Shown here one piece after another: positions 34,721 through 43,978 of a stretch of 64,000 nt of DNA. The DNA is taken from positions 1 to 64,000 of the forward strand of contig CASDZV010000025.1 in the NCBI GenBank assembly GCA_949285905.1, given 5' to 3'. The notes under the pieces were generated by a model. That model saw nothing but the letters and a program-made list of their open reading frames with translations, did no database searches and was not told where the DNA came from. The stretch's first letter is position 1, and every line of letters begins with the position of its first letter. Source of the DNA: an uncultured Spirochaetales bacterium. GTDB taxonomy: Bacteria > Spirochaetota > Spirochaetia > Sphaerochaetales > Sphaerochaetaceae. A program made the position numbers and the translations under genes.

Positions 34721-35425
34721 GTGGATAGAATTCTGGAAGTGCTAACATTATCAAAAGAGCTTTCCGGCGAGCTGGAAGCTGTAAGCTGGTCATTTGATGG
34801 CTTTGTGATGAATCCATTGGTTTACGCATGGGAAAATTACAGGAAATTCATCGAACTCTCGCTTCGGTACAGACCACATATTCTTTTTCTTGGCATGAAT
34901 CCAGGACCATACGGAATGATGCAGACTGGTGTGCCATTCGGGGAGGTCGATGCTGTCAGGAATTATCTGGGAATAGATGGTCCTGTTGATGAGCCTCTGG
35001 TAAATCCCGAGGGAAAGAGAGTTGATGGGATGAATGTGAAGCGTCATGAAGTATCCGGACGGAAATTCTGGAAAATGGCAGCTGGGTATGGCAGTCCTGA
35101 CGACTTCTTCTCAAAAGCCACCGTCTTCTCATTCTGTCCGCTTGCTTTCATTGCCGGGAAAAGGAATATCACACCGGACGAGCTTGGGAAAACTGACAGA
35201 AAAGCCATTGACAGCATCTGCTTTAAGTATCTTGAGAGACTTCTTGAGACGATTGAGCCTTCTGTCTGTATCGCACTAGGTCATTACGCAGAGAAGAAGC
35301 TGAGGAATGCTGGAATAGATGCTCTCTATTTCCCGCATCCGTCACCACGGAATTCCTCATCAATGGCATTCTGGGATTCAGGAGAAGCTCTGGAAGCATT
35401 CAGGAGAATCGCAGATGAAACTTAA
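34721..35425 (+). CDS. SMUG1-type single-strand-selective uracil-DNA glycosylase (family 3)
   Basis: 234 aa. FLGMNPGPYGMMQTGVPFGEV is the SMUG1 active-site motif, including its catalytic Asn; RHEVSGRKFWKMAAGYG, SFCPLAFIAGKRNITPDEL and FPHPSPRNSSS (catalytic His loop) follow in the same order as in animal SMUG1. It removes uracil and hydroxymethyluracil from DNA. Bacterial members exist but are uncommon compared with Ung. Start choice is odd: the only upstream candidate is GTG 34721, with GGAGGA touching it, and a TACACT box 6 nt before; the next GTG is 34739. The 3' end overlaps ispE by 11 bases. Confidence 0.85.
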   Translation: MDRILEVLTLSKELSGELEAVSWSFDGFVMNPLVYAWENYRKFIELSLRYRPHILFLGMNPGPYGMMQTGVPFGEVDAVRNYLGIDGPVDEPLVNPEGKRVDGMNVKRHEVSGRKFWKMAAGYGSPDDFFSKATVFSFCPLAFIAGKRNITPDELGKTDRKAIDSICFKYLERLLETIEPSVCIALGHYAEKKLRNAGIDALYFPHPSPRNSSSMAFWDSGEALEAFRRIADET

Positions 35426-36224
35426 TGCGGAGGCCAAGGTTAATATCGGGCTTATCGTAGGAGATAGAAGAGCAGATGGCTATCATGATATCGAGACGAT
35501 AATGGCCCGAATCTCGCTATCGGATACAATTGAGGCGGAAATTGAGCAGAGCAGCTCTTTTTCTGTCTCTATCAAGGGCAATGACAGCTATCTTCCCGCT
35601 TCCGCTACGGACCTGATGGAGAAAGCTGCCAGATTCTTCTATGAGATAACAGGTTTTCCGTTTGCGCTTTCCTTGAGAGTCGAAAAGCATATACCAGTTA
35701 TGGCAGGGCTGGGGGGAGGTTCTTCAGATGCCGCTGCAGTGCTGACGTATCTTAACTGTCAATTTGGCTTTCCGATTGATAAAAAACGCTTAGCTGAGCT
35801 CTCTGTCTCTGTCGGGTCCGATGTCCCGTTTTTTGTCTCTGGTTATTCTGGAGCGCTTGTAAAAGGCAGAGGGGAATCTGTTTCAGAGTGTTATGTCCCA
35901 CATGGAAAACGGATTTACATCCGCATAGGAGAGGAGGGGATAGACACAGCAAAGGCATATGCGGAACTAGATAAAATCCCCAGAAAACAAAGACATTTGA
36001 GTGAAATCCGGGCATTTCCGACAAGAGAATTATTTCCTAATGATTTCGAGCTTGTCTCATTGCTTACGCACAAGGATGTTTTCCCGTCAGTGTTTACAGC
36101 TGATGGTGCATATGTATCATTGACAGGATCTGGTTCTGCCTGGTTCTCAATCTTTCCAGATGACGAAGCTCACAAGTTTGACAATCTGGAAAAATGTGCT
36201 ATTGTTTCGGCGTATATCATATAA
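35415..36224 (+). CDS. ispE: 4-diphosphocytidyl-2-C-methyl-D-erythritol kinase
   Basis: 269 aa GHMP kinase. AKVNIGLIVGDRRADGYHDI carries the substrate-binding Lys, IPVMAGLGGGSSDAAAVL the ATP loop with the catalytic Asp region, and SLTGSGSAWFSIF the third GHMP motif. It phosphorylates CDP-methylerythritol in the MEP isoprenoid pathway. I start at ATG 35415 (MKLNAEAKVNIG), where GGAG lies 8 nt upstream inside the SMUG1 gene. A TATAAT overlaps its stop and could serve spoVG. Confidence 0.94.
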   Translation: MKLNAEAKVNIGLIVGDRRADGYHDIETIMARISLSDTIEAEIEQSSSFSVSIKGNDSYLPASATDLMEKAARFFYEITGFPFALSLRVEKHIPVMAGLGGGSSDAAAVLTYLNCQFGFPIDKKRLAELSVSVGSDVPFFVSGYSGALVKGRGESVSECYVPHGKRIYIRIGEEGIDTAKAYAELDKIPRKQRHLSEIRAFPTRELFPNDFELVSLLTHKDVFPSVFTADGAYVSLTGSGSAWFSIFPDDEAHKFDNLEKCAIVSAYII

Positions 36225-36263
36225 TGAAGGCATAAAAGGCTATATGCCGGGGATTGAGGTAGA

Positions 36264-36524
36264 ATGGAAATTACTGATATCAGAATCAGGAAAGTAGAAG
36301 GGAATGACAAGCTTCGTGCTTATGTCACTGTAGCATTTGATGATGAATTTGCTGTACATAATATCAAAGTGATTGAATCGCAGAACGGACTTTTTATCGC
36401 TATGCCGTCAAAATCATCTCCAGATGGAACGTACAAGGATATAGCGCACCCGATTAATACAGCATTCAGGGAAAAGCTCCAGAAGGCTATTCTCGACCGC
36501 TATAACAATCCGGACTTGCAGTGA
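36264..36524 (+). CDS. spoVG: SpoVG family regulator
   Basis: 86 aa, full-length Spo[22 protein letters not shown] is the hallmark start, with [20 protein letters not shown] following and [11 protein letters not shown] near the end. In spirochaetes and Gram-positives it is a small nucleic-acid-binding protein that affects envelope, division or virulence genes. GAGG lies 4 nt before the ATG. A short hairpin (GGCATA/TATGCC) lies in its leader. Confidence 0.95.
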   Translation: MEITDIRIRKVEGNDKLRAYVTVAFDDEFAVHNIKVIESQNGLFIAMPSKSSPDGTYKDIAHPINTAFREKLQKAILDRYNNPDLQ

Positions 36525-36557
36525 TACTCTCTTTCTGCTAGTTTACTTCACAGTCAT

Positions 36558-36630
36558 TGGGAAGTAGCCAAGCGGTTAAGGCACTGGTTTTTGATACCGG
36601 CATTCGAAGGTTCGAGTCCTTCCTTCCCAG
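36558..36630 (+). tRNA. tRNA-Gln (anticodon UUG)
   Basis: Full cloverleaf. The acceptor TGGGAAG pairs with CTTCCCA, the D arm contains AGCCAAGCGGTTAAGGC, and the anticodon stem CTGGT/ACCGG encloses TTTTGAT, giving anticodon TTG. The T arm is GGTTCGAGTCC. Discriminator G; CCA not encoded. Confidence 0.95.
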
Positions 36631-36648
36631 TATATGAAATCTTAGGCC

Positions 36649-36722
36649 TTGCAGAAAATATTCCGCTTAATATATAGTCTATGAGCGTGCTTCGGCACTT
36701 TATGGTAATCGGTATAACCGAT
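36649..36722 (+). promoter_or_regulatory. Promoter and structured leader of rplY
   Basis: TTGCAG (36649-36654), 18-nt spacer, TATAGT (36673-36678). The short leader then holds two small hairpins: GTGC-TTCG-GCAC (36687-36698) and ATCGGT-ATA-ACCGAT (36708-36722), before AAGGAG and the ATG. These may be a translational control element for the L25 gene, or only stabilise the mRNA. Confidence 0.5.
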
Positions 36723-36742
36723 GAGAGTATAAGGAGAAGAAT

Positions 36743-37384
36743 ATGAGCGAAGAGAAGAAAGCACTCAGTGCTAAGCTCAGAACCTCTGATTTCGGTTCAG
36801 CAGGTTCAAGAAGACTTCTGAGGAATGGAGAGATTCCTGCAGTCGTTTATGGTAAGTCAGCTCCGCTTCACGTCATCGTGAATGCACATGAGTTTGAGAT
36901 GAAGAAGTCAGGTTTCAGCGAATCGACGCTTATCACACTCAATGTTGAGGGTGAAGGGAACCACAATGTATTCGTGAAGACCTATCAGGAGGATCTCCTC
37001 CGCCGCTGTATCCATCACATTGATTTCTTTGAGATCACAGCAGGCCATACAGTCCGCACACATGTTCGTATTGAACTCGAGGGTAATCCAGTCGGATGCC
37101 GCCAGGGTGGTGTTCTTGACCAGGTTATCCATGAAGTTGAAATCGAGTGTCTTCCAAAGGATCTCCCAGAGGTTATCAAGGCAGATGTCTCTGCTCTTGA
37201 AATCAATGAGACATTCCGCATCGAGAATCTGCAGCTTCCAGAGGGAGTCAGAATCTTCGAAGAGAAGGATGCGACAATCGCTTCTGTCAGAATGGTCAAG
37301 GAAGAGGCTCCTGCTGCAGACGAGACAGCTGCAGATGATGCTGCAACTGCAGATGCAGCCCCTGCTGCAACAGAGAACAAATAA
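36743..37384 (+). CDS. rplY: 50S ribosomal protein L25/general stress protein Ctc
   Basis: 213 aa, the long Ctc form. Residues 1-95 are the 5S rRNA-binding L25 domain (SAGSRRLLRNGEIPAVVYGK), and 96-185 the TL5 beta domain ending IFEEKDATIASV. The last 30 residues are a low-complexity Ala/Asp/Glu/Thr tail. AAGGAG precedes the ATG. The stop overlaps the pth start (TAATG), an order found in many bacteria. Confidence 0.95.
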   Translation: MSEEKKALSAKLRTSDFGSAGSRRLLRNGEIPAVVYGKSAPLHVIVNAHEFEMKKSGFSESTLITLNVEGEGNHNVFVKTYQEDLLRRCIHHIDFFEITAGHTVRTHVRIELEGNPVGCRQGGVLDQVIHEVEIECLPKDLPEVIKADVSALEINETFRIENLQLPEGVRIFEEKDATIASVRMVKEEAPAADETAADDAATADAAPAATENK

Positions 37385-37920
37385 TGATTGTATTCGGTCT
37401 GGGCAATCCCGGGGCGAAGTACAAGGGGACACGGCATAATGCCGGGTTCGAGACAGTCGAGAAGATAGCAGCGCAGATGGACATAAAGCTCCGGAAGCGC
37501 TGCTTCTGTCTTTATAAGAAAGCTGTTTCAGGTTCACTTGTGCTGATTGAGCCTCTGACATATATGAATGCTTCCGGTGATGTTGCCGCTGCGTGCATTC
37601 AGCAGGATAGTCCTATTGTCGTCATTGTCGACCAGATGGATCTGCCTCCTGGTAAAATACGTATCAGGCGAGGTGGAGGCAGCGCAGGACACAATGGGCT
37701 GAAATCCATGATTGCTGCTATCGGTCCCGATTTCATCAGAGTCTATATCGGAACCGGCAGGCCTGAAGAAGGAGTCAGTGTCATTGACCATGTTCTCAGC
37801 CGTTACAGTGATGAGGACAGAAAACTTGTTGATGAGGCTGAAGAGAAGGCTGCAGAAGCGGTTCTCAGTTTATACAGAGGGGAAAGCTTTGAACGAGTCG
37901 TGCAGAGCGCTAATTCCTGA
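37384..37920 (+). CDS. pth: Peptidyl-tRNA hydrolase
   Basis: 178 aa. FGLGNPGAKYKGTRHNAGFE carries the catalytic His, LTYMNASGD the substrate Asn, and VDQMDLPPGKIRIRRGGGSA with GHNGLKSM the second active-site part. It recycles peptidyl-tRNAs that drop off the ribosome. It overlaps rplY by one base, and tilS begins inside its 3' end. Confidence 0.96.
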   Translation: MIVFGLGNPGAKYKGTRHNAGFETVEKIAAQMDIKLRKRCFCLYKKAVSGSLVLIEPLTYMNASGDVAAACIQQDSPIVVIVDQMDLPPGKIRIRRGGGSAGHNGLKSMIAAIGPDFIRVYIGTGRPEEGVSVIDHVLSRYSDEDRKLVDEAEEKAAEAVLSLYRGESFERVVQSANS

Positions 37921-39163
37921 TTCTGTCCATATCCCCGAAGGCAAGCTCCTCCTTGCTTTCTCCGGTGGTTCTGATTCGCTTTTCCTGCTGGCTGTCCTTT
38001 CATTGATTGCAAAGGACCGTACAGAGGCCGTGTATGTCAATCATGCATTGCGTCCTCGTGCCGAGCTTGAGAAGGAGATGGAGCTTAACAGTAAAAATGC
38101 CAGGGCACTTGGTATTCCATTATCTGTTGTGAATCTTTCTGAAGGAGAAGTAAGCTCTCTTGCCAGGGCAAGGAATATTGGGGTAGAGGCTGCAGCGCGT
38201 CAGCTTAGGTATGATTCTCTCCTGGCAGCTGCCAGAGAAAAAGGCGCTGACTATATCCTTACAGCTCATCACAGAGAAGACCAGGTTGAGACTGTACTGA
38301 TGAGGATTATCTCATCTTCTCCATTCTATGCATATCAAGCAATCGCTGTGTGCGATGGGTTGGTGTATAGACCCATGTTGAAAGTATCGAAGAAAGAGAT
38401 TATGCATTTCCTTTCAGCATCGGGGCTTGAATACTCTGTGGATTCCACAAATAGCGATACAAGTTATCTCAGGAATAACATCAGGCAGCATCTTCTTCCT
38501 CTTCTGTCAGAGGAAGAGCGTGCACGCATTTCCCGTATAGCGGAGAACGTCTTCATGTTCCGCAAACGTTTTCAGGATATTCCATATCGTGCAGGATTTT
38601 TTACCAGCGTGGATACTGAGGCCTTCCTTTCTGCTCTTCCTTTCCAGCGGGAGAGCTGCCTGTATCGTATATTCAATTTCTATGATGTTCCGGAACGTGT
38701 CTCAAGAAAGACGCTGGATGAGATATACACAAAAGCAAAGGAAGGAAAAGGACAGCTTGAATGCCATGGACTGTACTTTTATTTCAGTGCTGGGAGAATA
38801 AATATCTATCCTCCCCAGGAGGACTTCGCAGTTGTTTTCAATACACTGCCTCTGAATGCTGGGCGTATTGTCTTGAAGAAAGTAATACCTGATGATCTTA
38901 CGCTCACTGTTGATTTATCACTTCTCTCCCGTCCAGCTGTTCTGAGGAGTGTAAGGGAAGGGGACCGGATCGAGCTCAGAGACGGAGAGAGGAAGGTTTC
39001 CAATCTCCTGAAGGCAATGCGTCTTCCATATGCAGCTGTCCTTGAGGACAGAGACGGAATCGTGGCGCTTTTTGCACGCTTCCTCGGAGGGAGAGACCGC
39101 CTGTCTGCACGCTTCCTTTCCCCATCCTGCAACGGCACTGCCCTTGCTATTGAAATGGAATAA
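37889..39163 (+). CDS. tilS: tRNA(Ile)-lysidine synthase
   Basis: 424 aa. PP-loop LLAFSGGSDSLFLLAVL near residue 25, then YVNHALRPRAELEKE and TAHHREDQVETVLMRI, the TilS N-type ATP-pyrophosphatase core, and a C-terminal TilS domain (RPAVLRSVREGDRIEL). It modifies the wobble C of tRNA-Ile(CAU) to lysidine. I place the start at TTG 37889 because AGAGGGG lies 6 nt upstream; the open frame continues further 5' inside pth but without plausible homology. It overlaps pth by 32 bases. Confidence 0.92.
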   Translation: MNESCRALIPDSVHIPEGKLLLAFSGGSDSLFLLAVLSLIAKDRTEAVYVNHALRPRAELEKEMELNSKNARALGIPLSVVNLSEGEVSSLARARNIGVEAAARQLRYDSLLAAAREKGADYILTAHHREDQVETVLMRIISSSPFYAYQAIAVCDGLVYRPMLKVSKKEIMHFLSASGLEYSVDSTNSDTSYLRNNIRQHLLPLLSEEERARISRIAENVFMFRKRFQDIPYRAGFFTSVDTEAFLSALPFQRESCLYRIFNFYDVPERVSRKTLDEIYTKAKEGKGQLECHGLYFYFSAGRINIYPPQEDFAVVFNTLPLNAGRIVLKKVIPDDLTLTVDLSLLSRPAVLRSVREGDRIELRDGERKVSNLLKAMRLPYAAVLEDRDGIVALFARFLGGRDRLSARFLSPSCNGTALAIEME

Positions 39164-39179
39164 AGTTATATTCAGAAAG

Positions 39180-41207
39180 ATGAATCCTATGGACGATAAA
39201 GATAACAAGGAGAATGAGAGCATAAGGCCGGAAAATGGTCCTGAGACACCTCATTCCAATGAACCGGATGATAAAGGCGGCAAGCCCCAGGAGGATAAGA
39301 AAACTGGGGATAAACCGAAGAAGAACATATACGATCAGTACAAATACTGGGGTAGTGACAACAATGGCGGGAAGCATGACCTGAAAGGAAGTGCCAAACG
39401 CAGCCGTATTGCTTTGTTTGCCCTTATTCTGCTGATTATCTCATTTGCATATGTTTTCATGAGCGATGCCTCAAGCGTCCAGCGTACTGAGACATCATAT
39501 TCAGCATTCCTCTCATATGCCGAGAATGGCAGTGTGCGGTCTGCTGCCATAGTGGAGCAGAGCGTCATCAATTATACGCTCGTCAATGGCGCAGAAGCTA
39601 CCTGCAGAATTCCGTACTATGACGACGCGCTAATGCAGACACTGAAAGAGAACGGCATCGAAGTTTCCGGAGCTGTGCAGCCTACGCCATTCTGGTACAT
39701 TCTCATCCAGCTGCTTCCGTGGGTCATATTCATTGTCATGATAGTCATGATCATGAGGCAGACTGGTGCTGCTGGTGGAAACAGAATGATGTCCAATTTC
39801 GGCAAGAGCCATGCACAGATGTATGGCAAGAACGATAAAAAAGTCACATTTGCCGATGTAGCAGGTCAGAAAGAGGCTAAGAACGAACTTCAGGAAGTTG
39901 TTGACTTCCTTCGCCATCCAGACCGTTTCGTGAAAATCGGAGCACGTATTCCGCGCGGTGTTCTTCTGGTAGGCCCTCCTGGAACTGGTAAGACGCTCCT
40001 TGCAAGAGCCGTTGCCGGAGAGGCTGGTGTTTCCTTCCTCCATACATCAGGTTCAGATTTTGTAGAGATGTTTGTCGGTATGGGCGCTGCTCGTGTGCGC
40101 GATCTTTTCTCAGAAGCAAGGAAGAATGCGCCATGTATCATATTCATTGATGAGCTTGATGCAGTAGGCCGTTCCAGAGGTTCAGGCCTTGGTGGCGGAC
40201 ACGATGAGAGAGAACAGACTCTTAACCAGATGCTCGTGGAAATGGATGGTTTCTCATCAGACCCTGGTGTTATTGTCATGGCTGCTACAAACAGACCTGA
40301 TGTTCTTGATCCAGCGCTTCTTCGTCCCGGGCGTTTTGACAGACAGGTTGTAGTGTCGCTTCCAGATGTTCAGGAGCGTTTGGATATTCTCCGTATACAT
40401 GTCAGGAAAGTACAGGTATCTCCTGAAGTGGATCTTCCGCGTATTGCACGTGCAACACCAGGTTCATCTGGTGCAGATCTTGCGAACCTTGTGAATGAAG
40501 CTGCACTCTTTGCCGCAAGAGAGAACCGTACAACAGTAGGAATGGATGACTTCGAAAAAGCCAGGGATAAGATACTCCTTGGCGTTGCAAGGGAATCTGT
40601 GTATATGACTGATGAGGAGAAGAAAGCCACGGCTTACCACGAAGCTGGACATACGCTTCTTCACTATTACCTCAAAAGTGTTGATCCGCTTCATAAGGTC
40701 ACTATCATTCCGCACGGAAGGGCACTTGGGCTCACGATGAGTCTCCCGGAGAAGGATTCCTATACAAAGAACAGATCCTATCTTGAGGACCGCATCAAAA
40801 TCTGCATGGGTGGCTATGTCGCTGAAGATATCATTTACGGAGAGACTACAACAGGAACTTCCAACGATATTAAGCAGGCAACAGAGATGGCCAGACGGAT
40901 GGTTACAGAGTGGGGTATGTCAGACCTGGGATTCATTTCACTTGCAAATGATGATGAGCCGCTCTTCCTTGGTCGTGAGATCACGCAGCACAAGGATTAT
41001 TCTGAAGAGACTGCAAGGCGCATCGATCAGGAGCTTCACAAGATTCTTGACAGGTGCATGGATGAGACACGTACGATTCTGACAGAGCATAAGGACCAGC
41101 TTGACAAGCTGACGGAAGCATTGGTGGAGAAAGAGACTCTCGATGATAAGGAAATCAGGGAGATGTTCGGTTTCCCACCTGCAGAACATACAACGGATCT
41201 TGTATGA
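39180..41207 (+). CDS. ftsH: ATP-dependent zinc metalloprotease FtsH
   Basis: 675 aa membrane-bound AAA+ protease. The N-terminal 60 residues are highly charged (Lys, Asp, Glu, Pro) and longer than usual. A first transmembrane segment follows at about 67-87, a periplasmic domain, and a second segment at about 178-198. Walker A GPPGTGKT, Walker [15 protein letters not shown] region [16 protein letters not shown], zinc site HEAGH and distal ligand region TTTGTSNDI are all present. It degrades membrane and short-lived proteins. ATG 39180 is the likely start; another ATG is three codons later. It overlaps lepA (ATGA). Confidence 0.96.
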   Translation: MNPMDDKDNKENESIRPENGPETPHSNEPDDKGGKPQEDKKTGDKPKKNIYDQYKYWGSDNNGGKHDLKGSAKRSRIALFALILLIISFAYVFMSDASSVQRTETSYSAFLSYAENGSVRSAAIVEQSVINYTLVNGAEATCRIPYYDDALMQTLKENGIEVSGAVQPTPFWYILIQLLPWVIFIVMIVMIMRQTGAAGGNRMMSNFGKSHAQMYGKNDKKVTFADVAGQKEAKNELQEVVDFLRHPDRFVKIGARIPRGVLLVGPPGTGKTLLARAVAGEAGVSFLHTSGSDFVEMFVGMGAARVRDLFSEARKNAPCIIFIDELDAVGRSRGSGLGGGHDEREQTLNQMLVEMDGFSSDPGVIVMAATNRPDVLDPALLRPGRFDRQVVVSLPDVQERLDILRIHVRKVQVSPEVDLPRIARATPGSSGADLANLVNEAALFAARENRTTVGMDDFEKARDKILLGVARESVYMTDEEKKATAYHEAGHTLLHYYLKSVDPLHKVTIIPHGRALGLTMSLPEKDSYTKNRSYLEDRIKICMGGYVAEDIIYGETTTGTSNDIKQATEMARRMVTEWGMSDLGFISLANDDEPLFLGREITQHKDYSEETARRIDQELHKILDRCMDETRTILTEHKDQLDKLTEALVEKETLDDKEIREMFGFPPAEHTTDLV

Positions 41208-43015
41208 CAGATACGAAACATAAGAGAAACTTCTGTATTATCGCACACATTGATCATGGTAAATCAACACTGGCGGACCGTTTTATAGAGCGTGCCCGCC
41301 TTGTCACGTCCCGCGGTCCCCAGCAGACGCAGATTCTTGACAATATGGATATTGAGCGGGAAAGAGGGATTACTATAAAAAGCCAGGCCGTTACAGTGCC
41401 ATATACTGCCAAGAACGGCGAGGAGTATGAACTTAATCTTGTAGATACTCCGGGCCATGTTGATTTCACATATGAGGTATCTCGGGCCATCTCCTCATGT
41501 GAGGGTGCTTTGCTGTTAATTGATGCATCCCAGGGTGTTGAAGCTCAGACTCTTGCAAATCTTTATCTCGCGATGGAGCACAATCTGGAGATTATCCCAG
41601 TTATAAATAAGATTGATCTTCCTTCTGCAGATATTCCTGCATGCCTTCATCAGATTGATCATGACCTTGGTCTGGATCCAGATACGACATGTTTTGTTTC
41701 TGCGAAGACTGGAGAGGGTGTTGATACACTCTATGAAGCAATTGTCAATCTTATCCCTCCTCCGGAAGGAAAGCCAGAGGATCCGCTGAAAGCGCTTATC
41801 TTCGATTCCCATTATGATCCATACAGGGGTGTCATCGTCCATTGCAGGCTTTTCACAGGCACGCTCAGGCCGGGAGATATGATCCGTTTCATGCACTCAG
41901 GCGCGGAGTATAAAACTGAGGATACTGGTATCTTCCAGCTGCAGCTTGTCTCAAAACAGCAGCTCTCAGCAGGGGATGTGGGTTATTTCATTGCTGGAAT
42001 CAAGACAATTTCTGATATCCGCGTCGGCGATACAGTCACTCTTGTGGATAATCCGGCAGATGAGCCTATGGCCGGTTTCAAGGAAGTAAAGCCTGTTGTA
42101 TTCTCTTCAATCTATCCGGTTGATAGCAATGACTATGAAGAACTACAGGAAGCCATAGACCGTCTCAAGCTTAATGACGCCTCCCTTGTCTACGAAAAGG
42201 ACAATTCTGCGGCGCTCGGGTTTGGTTTCCGCTGTGGCTTCCTTGGTATGCTGCATCTTGAGGTCGTACAGGAGAGAATTGAGCGCGAATTTGATCTTTC
42301 AATTGTCTTCACATCTCCATCTGTACGGTACATTGTCCATATGAAAAATGGTGAAACTGAGGAAATTGACAATCCTCTTGAGTATCCTGACGTTACACGC
42401 ATTGATTTTGCTGAAGAGCCATATATTGCGGCAGATATCATCACGCCAACACAGTATGTCGGACCTATCATCACGCTTTGTCTGGAAAAGAGAGGGGTGC
42501 AGACAGGTATGAACTATCTCGATGAGAAGCGCGTGGAGCTCATTTATGAGATGCCTCTTGCAGAAGTTCTTTTTGATTTCTATGACAGACTCAAATCCAT
42601 ATCCCGCGGATATGCTTCGTTTGATTATTCCGTCATAGGTTACAAGCAGACAGAGCTTGTCCGTCTCGATATTCTTGTCAATGGTGATAGTGTCGACGCG
42701 CTTTCTCAGCTTGTATACAAAGGCAATGCGCAATCCCGTGGACGGGTTGTCTGTGAGCGTCTGAAGAAAGAGATACCCAGGCAGCAGTTCAAGATTGCTA
42801 TCCAGGCTGCAATTGGCGGGCAGATTATTTCGCGTGAGACAGTCTCTGCATATCGTAAGGATGTAACAGCCAAGTGTTATGGTGGCGATATATCACGTAA
42901 GCGCAAGCTGCTTGAGAAGCAGAAGGAAGGCAAGAAACGTATGAAGATGGTCGGCAATGTCGAGATACCACAGAGTGCGTTCCTTGCGGTTCTGAAGACA
43001 GATGAGGATGAATGA
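41204..43015 (+). CDS. lepA: Translation elongation factor 4
   Basis: 603 aa, normal length. G1 AHIDHGKSTL, switch RGITIKSQAV, G3 DTPGHVDF, G4 NKIDLPSADI and the LepA-specific C-terminal domain (RKRKLLEKQKEGKKRMKMVG) are intact. The GTPase acts on stalled or mispositioned ribosomes. Coupled to ftsH upstream and udk downstream by ATGA overlaps. Confidence 0.97.
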   Translation: MTDTKHKRNFCIIAHIDHGKSTLADRFIERARLVTSRGPQQTQILDNMDIERERGITIKSQAVTVPYTAKNGEEYELNLVDTPGHVDFTYEVSRAISSCEGALLLIDASQGVEAQTLANLYLAMEHNLEIIPVINKIDLPSADIPACLHQIDHDLGLDPDTTCFVSAKTGEGVDTLYEAIVNLIPPPEGKPEDPLKALIFDSHYDPYRGVIVHCRLFTGTLRPGDMIRFMHSGAEYKTEDTGIFQLQLVSKQQLSAGDVGYFIAGIKTISDIRVGDTVTLVDNPADEPMAGFKEVKPVVFSSIYPVDSNDYEELQEAIDRLKLNDASLVYEKDNSAALGFGFRCGFLGMLHLEVVQERIEREFDLSIVFTSPSVRYIVHMKNGETEEIDNPLEYPDVTRIDFAEEPYIAADIITPTQYVGPIITLCLEKRGVQTGMNYLDEKRVELIYEMPLAEVLFDFYDRLKSISRGYASFDYSVIGYKQTELVRLDILVNGDSVDALSQLVYKGNAQSRGRVVCERLKKEIPRQQFKIAIQAAIGGQIISRETVSAYRKDVTAKCYGGDISRKRKLLEKQKEGKKRMKMVGNVEIPQSAFLAVLKTDEDE

Positions 43016-43623
43016 TGGACGTCAGGCTGATTGGAATAACAGGTGGTTCAGGTTCGGGAAAGAGCACTGTTGTCAGGAGAATCAAGGAGGCTCACACAGA
43101 GTCTATCGTGCTATCTCAGGATAATTACTATAAGAGTGCGCCTTTCATCAATAATGAGAATATCACTGCCTACAATTTCGATCATCCCGATGCCTTTGAT
43201 ATGGATCTGATGCTTGAGAATCTCACTGATCTGAAGAATGGCAGAGCATGCATGATGCCCCAGTATGATTTTGTTCATCACAGACGGAAAGATGAATTTG
43301 TCCGTGTCGAGCCCAAGAAGCTCATCATCATTGATGGTCTTATGATTTTCTATGACGAGCGTATACGGAACATTCTGGATCTCAAGCTCTATGTAGATAC
43401 GCCTGCAGATATCCGTTTCATCCGTCGTCTGCAGCGTGATATCAAGGAGCGGGGCAGAACTGTGGAGAGCGTCATTGAGCAGTACACCAAGGTCGTACGT
43501 CCAGGGCATTTCAATTTCATTGAACCTATGAAGGAGTATGCTGATCTGATCATCCCTGAGGGGGGATACAATGAGCAGGCTATGCAGGTGCTGTTCTCTT
43601 TTGTCCACTCAATCTGCGACTGA
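43012..43623 (+). CDS. udk: Uridine kinase
   Basis: 203 aa. Walker A GITGGSGSGKST, uridine-binding LSQDNYYKSAP and NFDHPDAFD, and VDTPADIRFIRRLQRD. It phosphorylates uridine and cytidine to the monophosphates in pyrimidine salvage. It starts ATGATG, the first overlapping the lepA stop. Its 3' end overlaps the convergent yidD gene by 15 bases. Confidence 0.92.
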   Translation: MMDVRLIGITGGSGSGKSTVVRRIKEAHTESIVLSQDNYYKSAPFINNENITAYNFDHPDAFDMDLMLENLTDLKNGRACMMPQYDFVHHRRKDEFVRVEPKKLIIIDGLMIFYDERIRNILDLKLYVDTPADIRFIRRLQRDIKERGRTVESVIEQYTKVVRPGHFNFIEPMKEYADLIIPEGGYNEQAMQVLFSFVHSICD

Positions 43624-43899
43624 TTTAGGTTTTCTGTAAGCTTTCCAGTCAGATTTTATTCTTTCCCATGACCAGATGTCCGGAACAGGATCTGGTCCTC
43701 CCATAAAACTTGGCCTGCACCGCAGAAGCCGTGCTGTTCCCATAATAGTGCCTTTGATGATTCCATGTTTCTTCACTGCTTGCATCATGTAAATTGAACA
43801 TGAGGGTGTATAACGGCAGCAAGGTCCTGTGAATGGACTGATAAGTGCTTTGTACAGATAAACTGGAATCAGGTATAGCTCTCTTAATATTTCCTTCAC
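43609..43899 (-). CDS. yidD: Membrane protein insertion efficiency factor YidD
   Basis: 96 aa. The family core is LYKALISPFTGPCCRYTPSC with the conserved double cysteine, then SIYMMQAVKKHGIIKGTIMG, LRCRPSFMGGPDPVP and a basic tail. It helps membrane protein insertion near YidC and SecYEG. The start is GTG at 43899, and a well-formed promoter ends 6 nt before it, so the mRNA should be leaderless. It is not next to rpmH-rnpA-yidC, its usual place. Confidence 0.92.
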   Translation of the reverse strand: MKEILRELYLIPVYLYKALISPFTGPCCRYTPSCSIYMMQAVKKHGIIKGTIMGTARLLRCRPSFMGGPDPVPDIWSWERIKSDWKAYRKPKSVAD

Positions 43900-43905
43900 A
43901 GAACA

Positions 43906-43934
43906 AAGATACTTAATATGATTTGTTCAATCAA
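43906..43934 (-). promoter_or_regulatory. Promoter of yidD, predicts a leaderless mRNA with GTG start
   Basis: On the minus strand TTGATT (43934-43929), a 17-nt spacer, TATCTT (43911-43906), then TGTTCT and the GTG at 43899. Spacing is ideal and no Shine-Dalgarno sequence is present. The -35 box touches the terminator of the upstream operon. Confidence 0.65.
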
Positions 43935-43960
43935 TAAGAAAGGAGGCATTGCTGCCTCCT
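43930..43960 (-). terminator. Terminator of the infC operon
   Basis: On the minus strand AGGAGGCA-GCAA-TGCCTCCT, an 8-bp stem, followed by TTCTTATTG. It lies about 19 nt after the stop of the coiled-coil gene. Confidence 0.75.
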
Positions 43961-43978
43961 CGTAAGGAATGAAGACTA

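Noticed and set aside
37712-37888. Longer tilS start inside pth
   Set aside because: The extra 59 residues do not resemble TilS, and a TTG with a good ribosome site lies at 37889.
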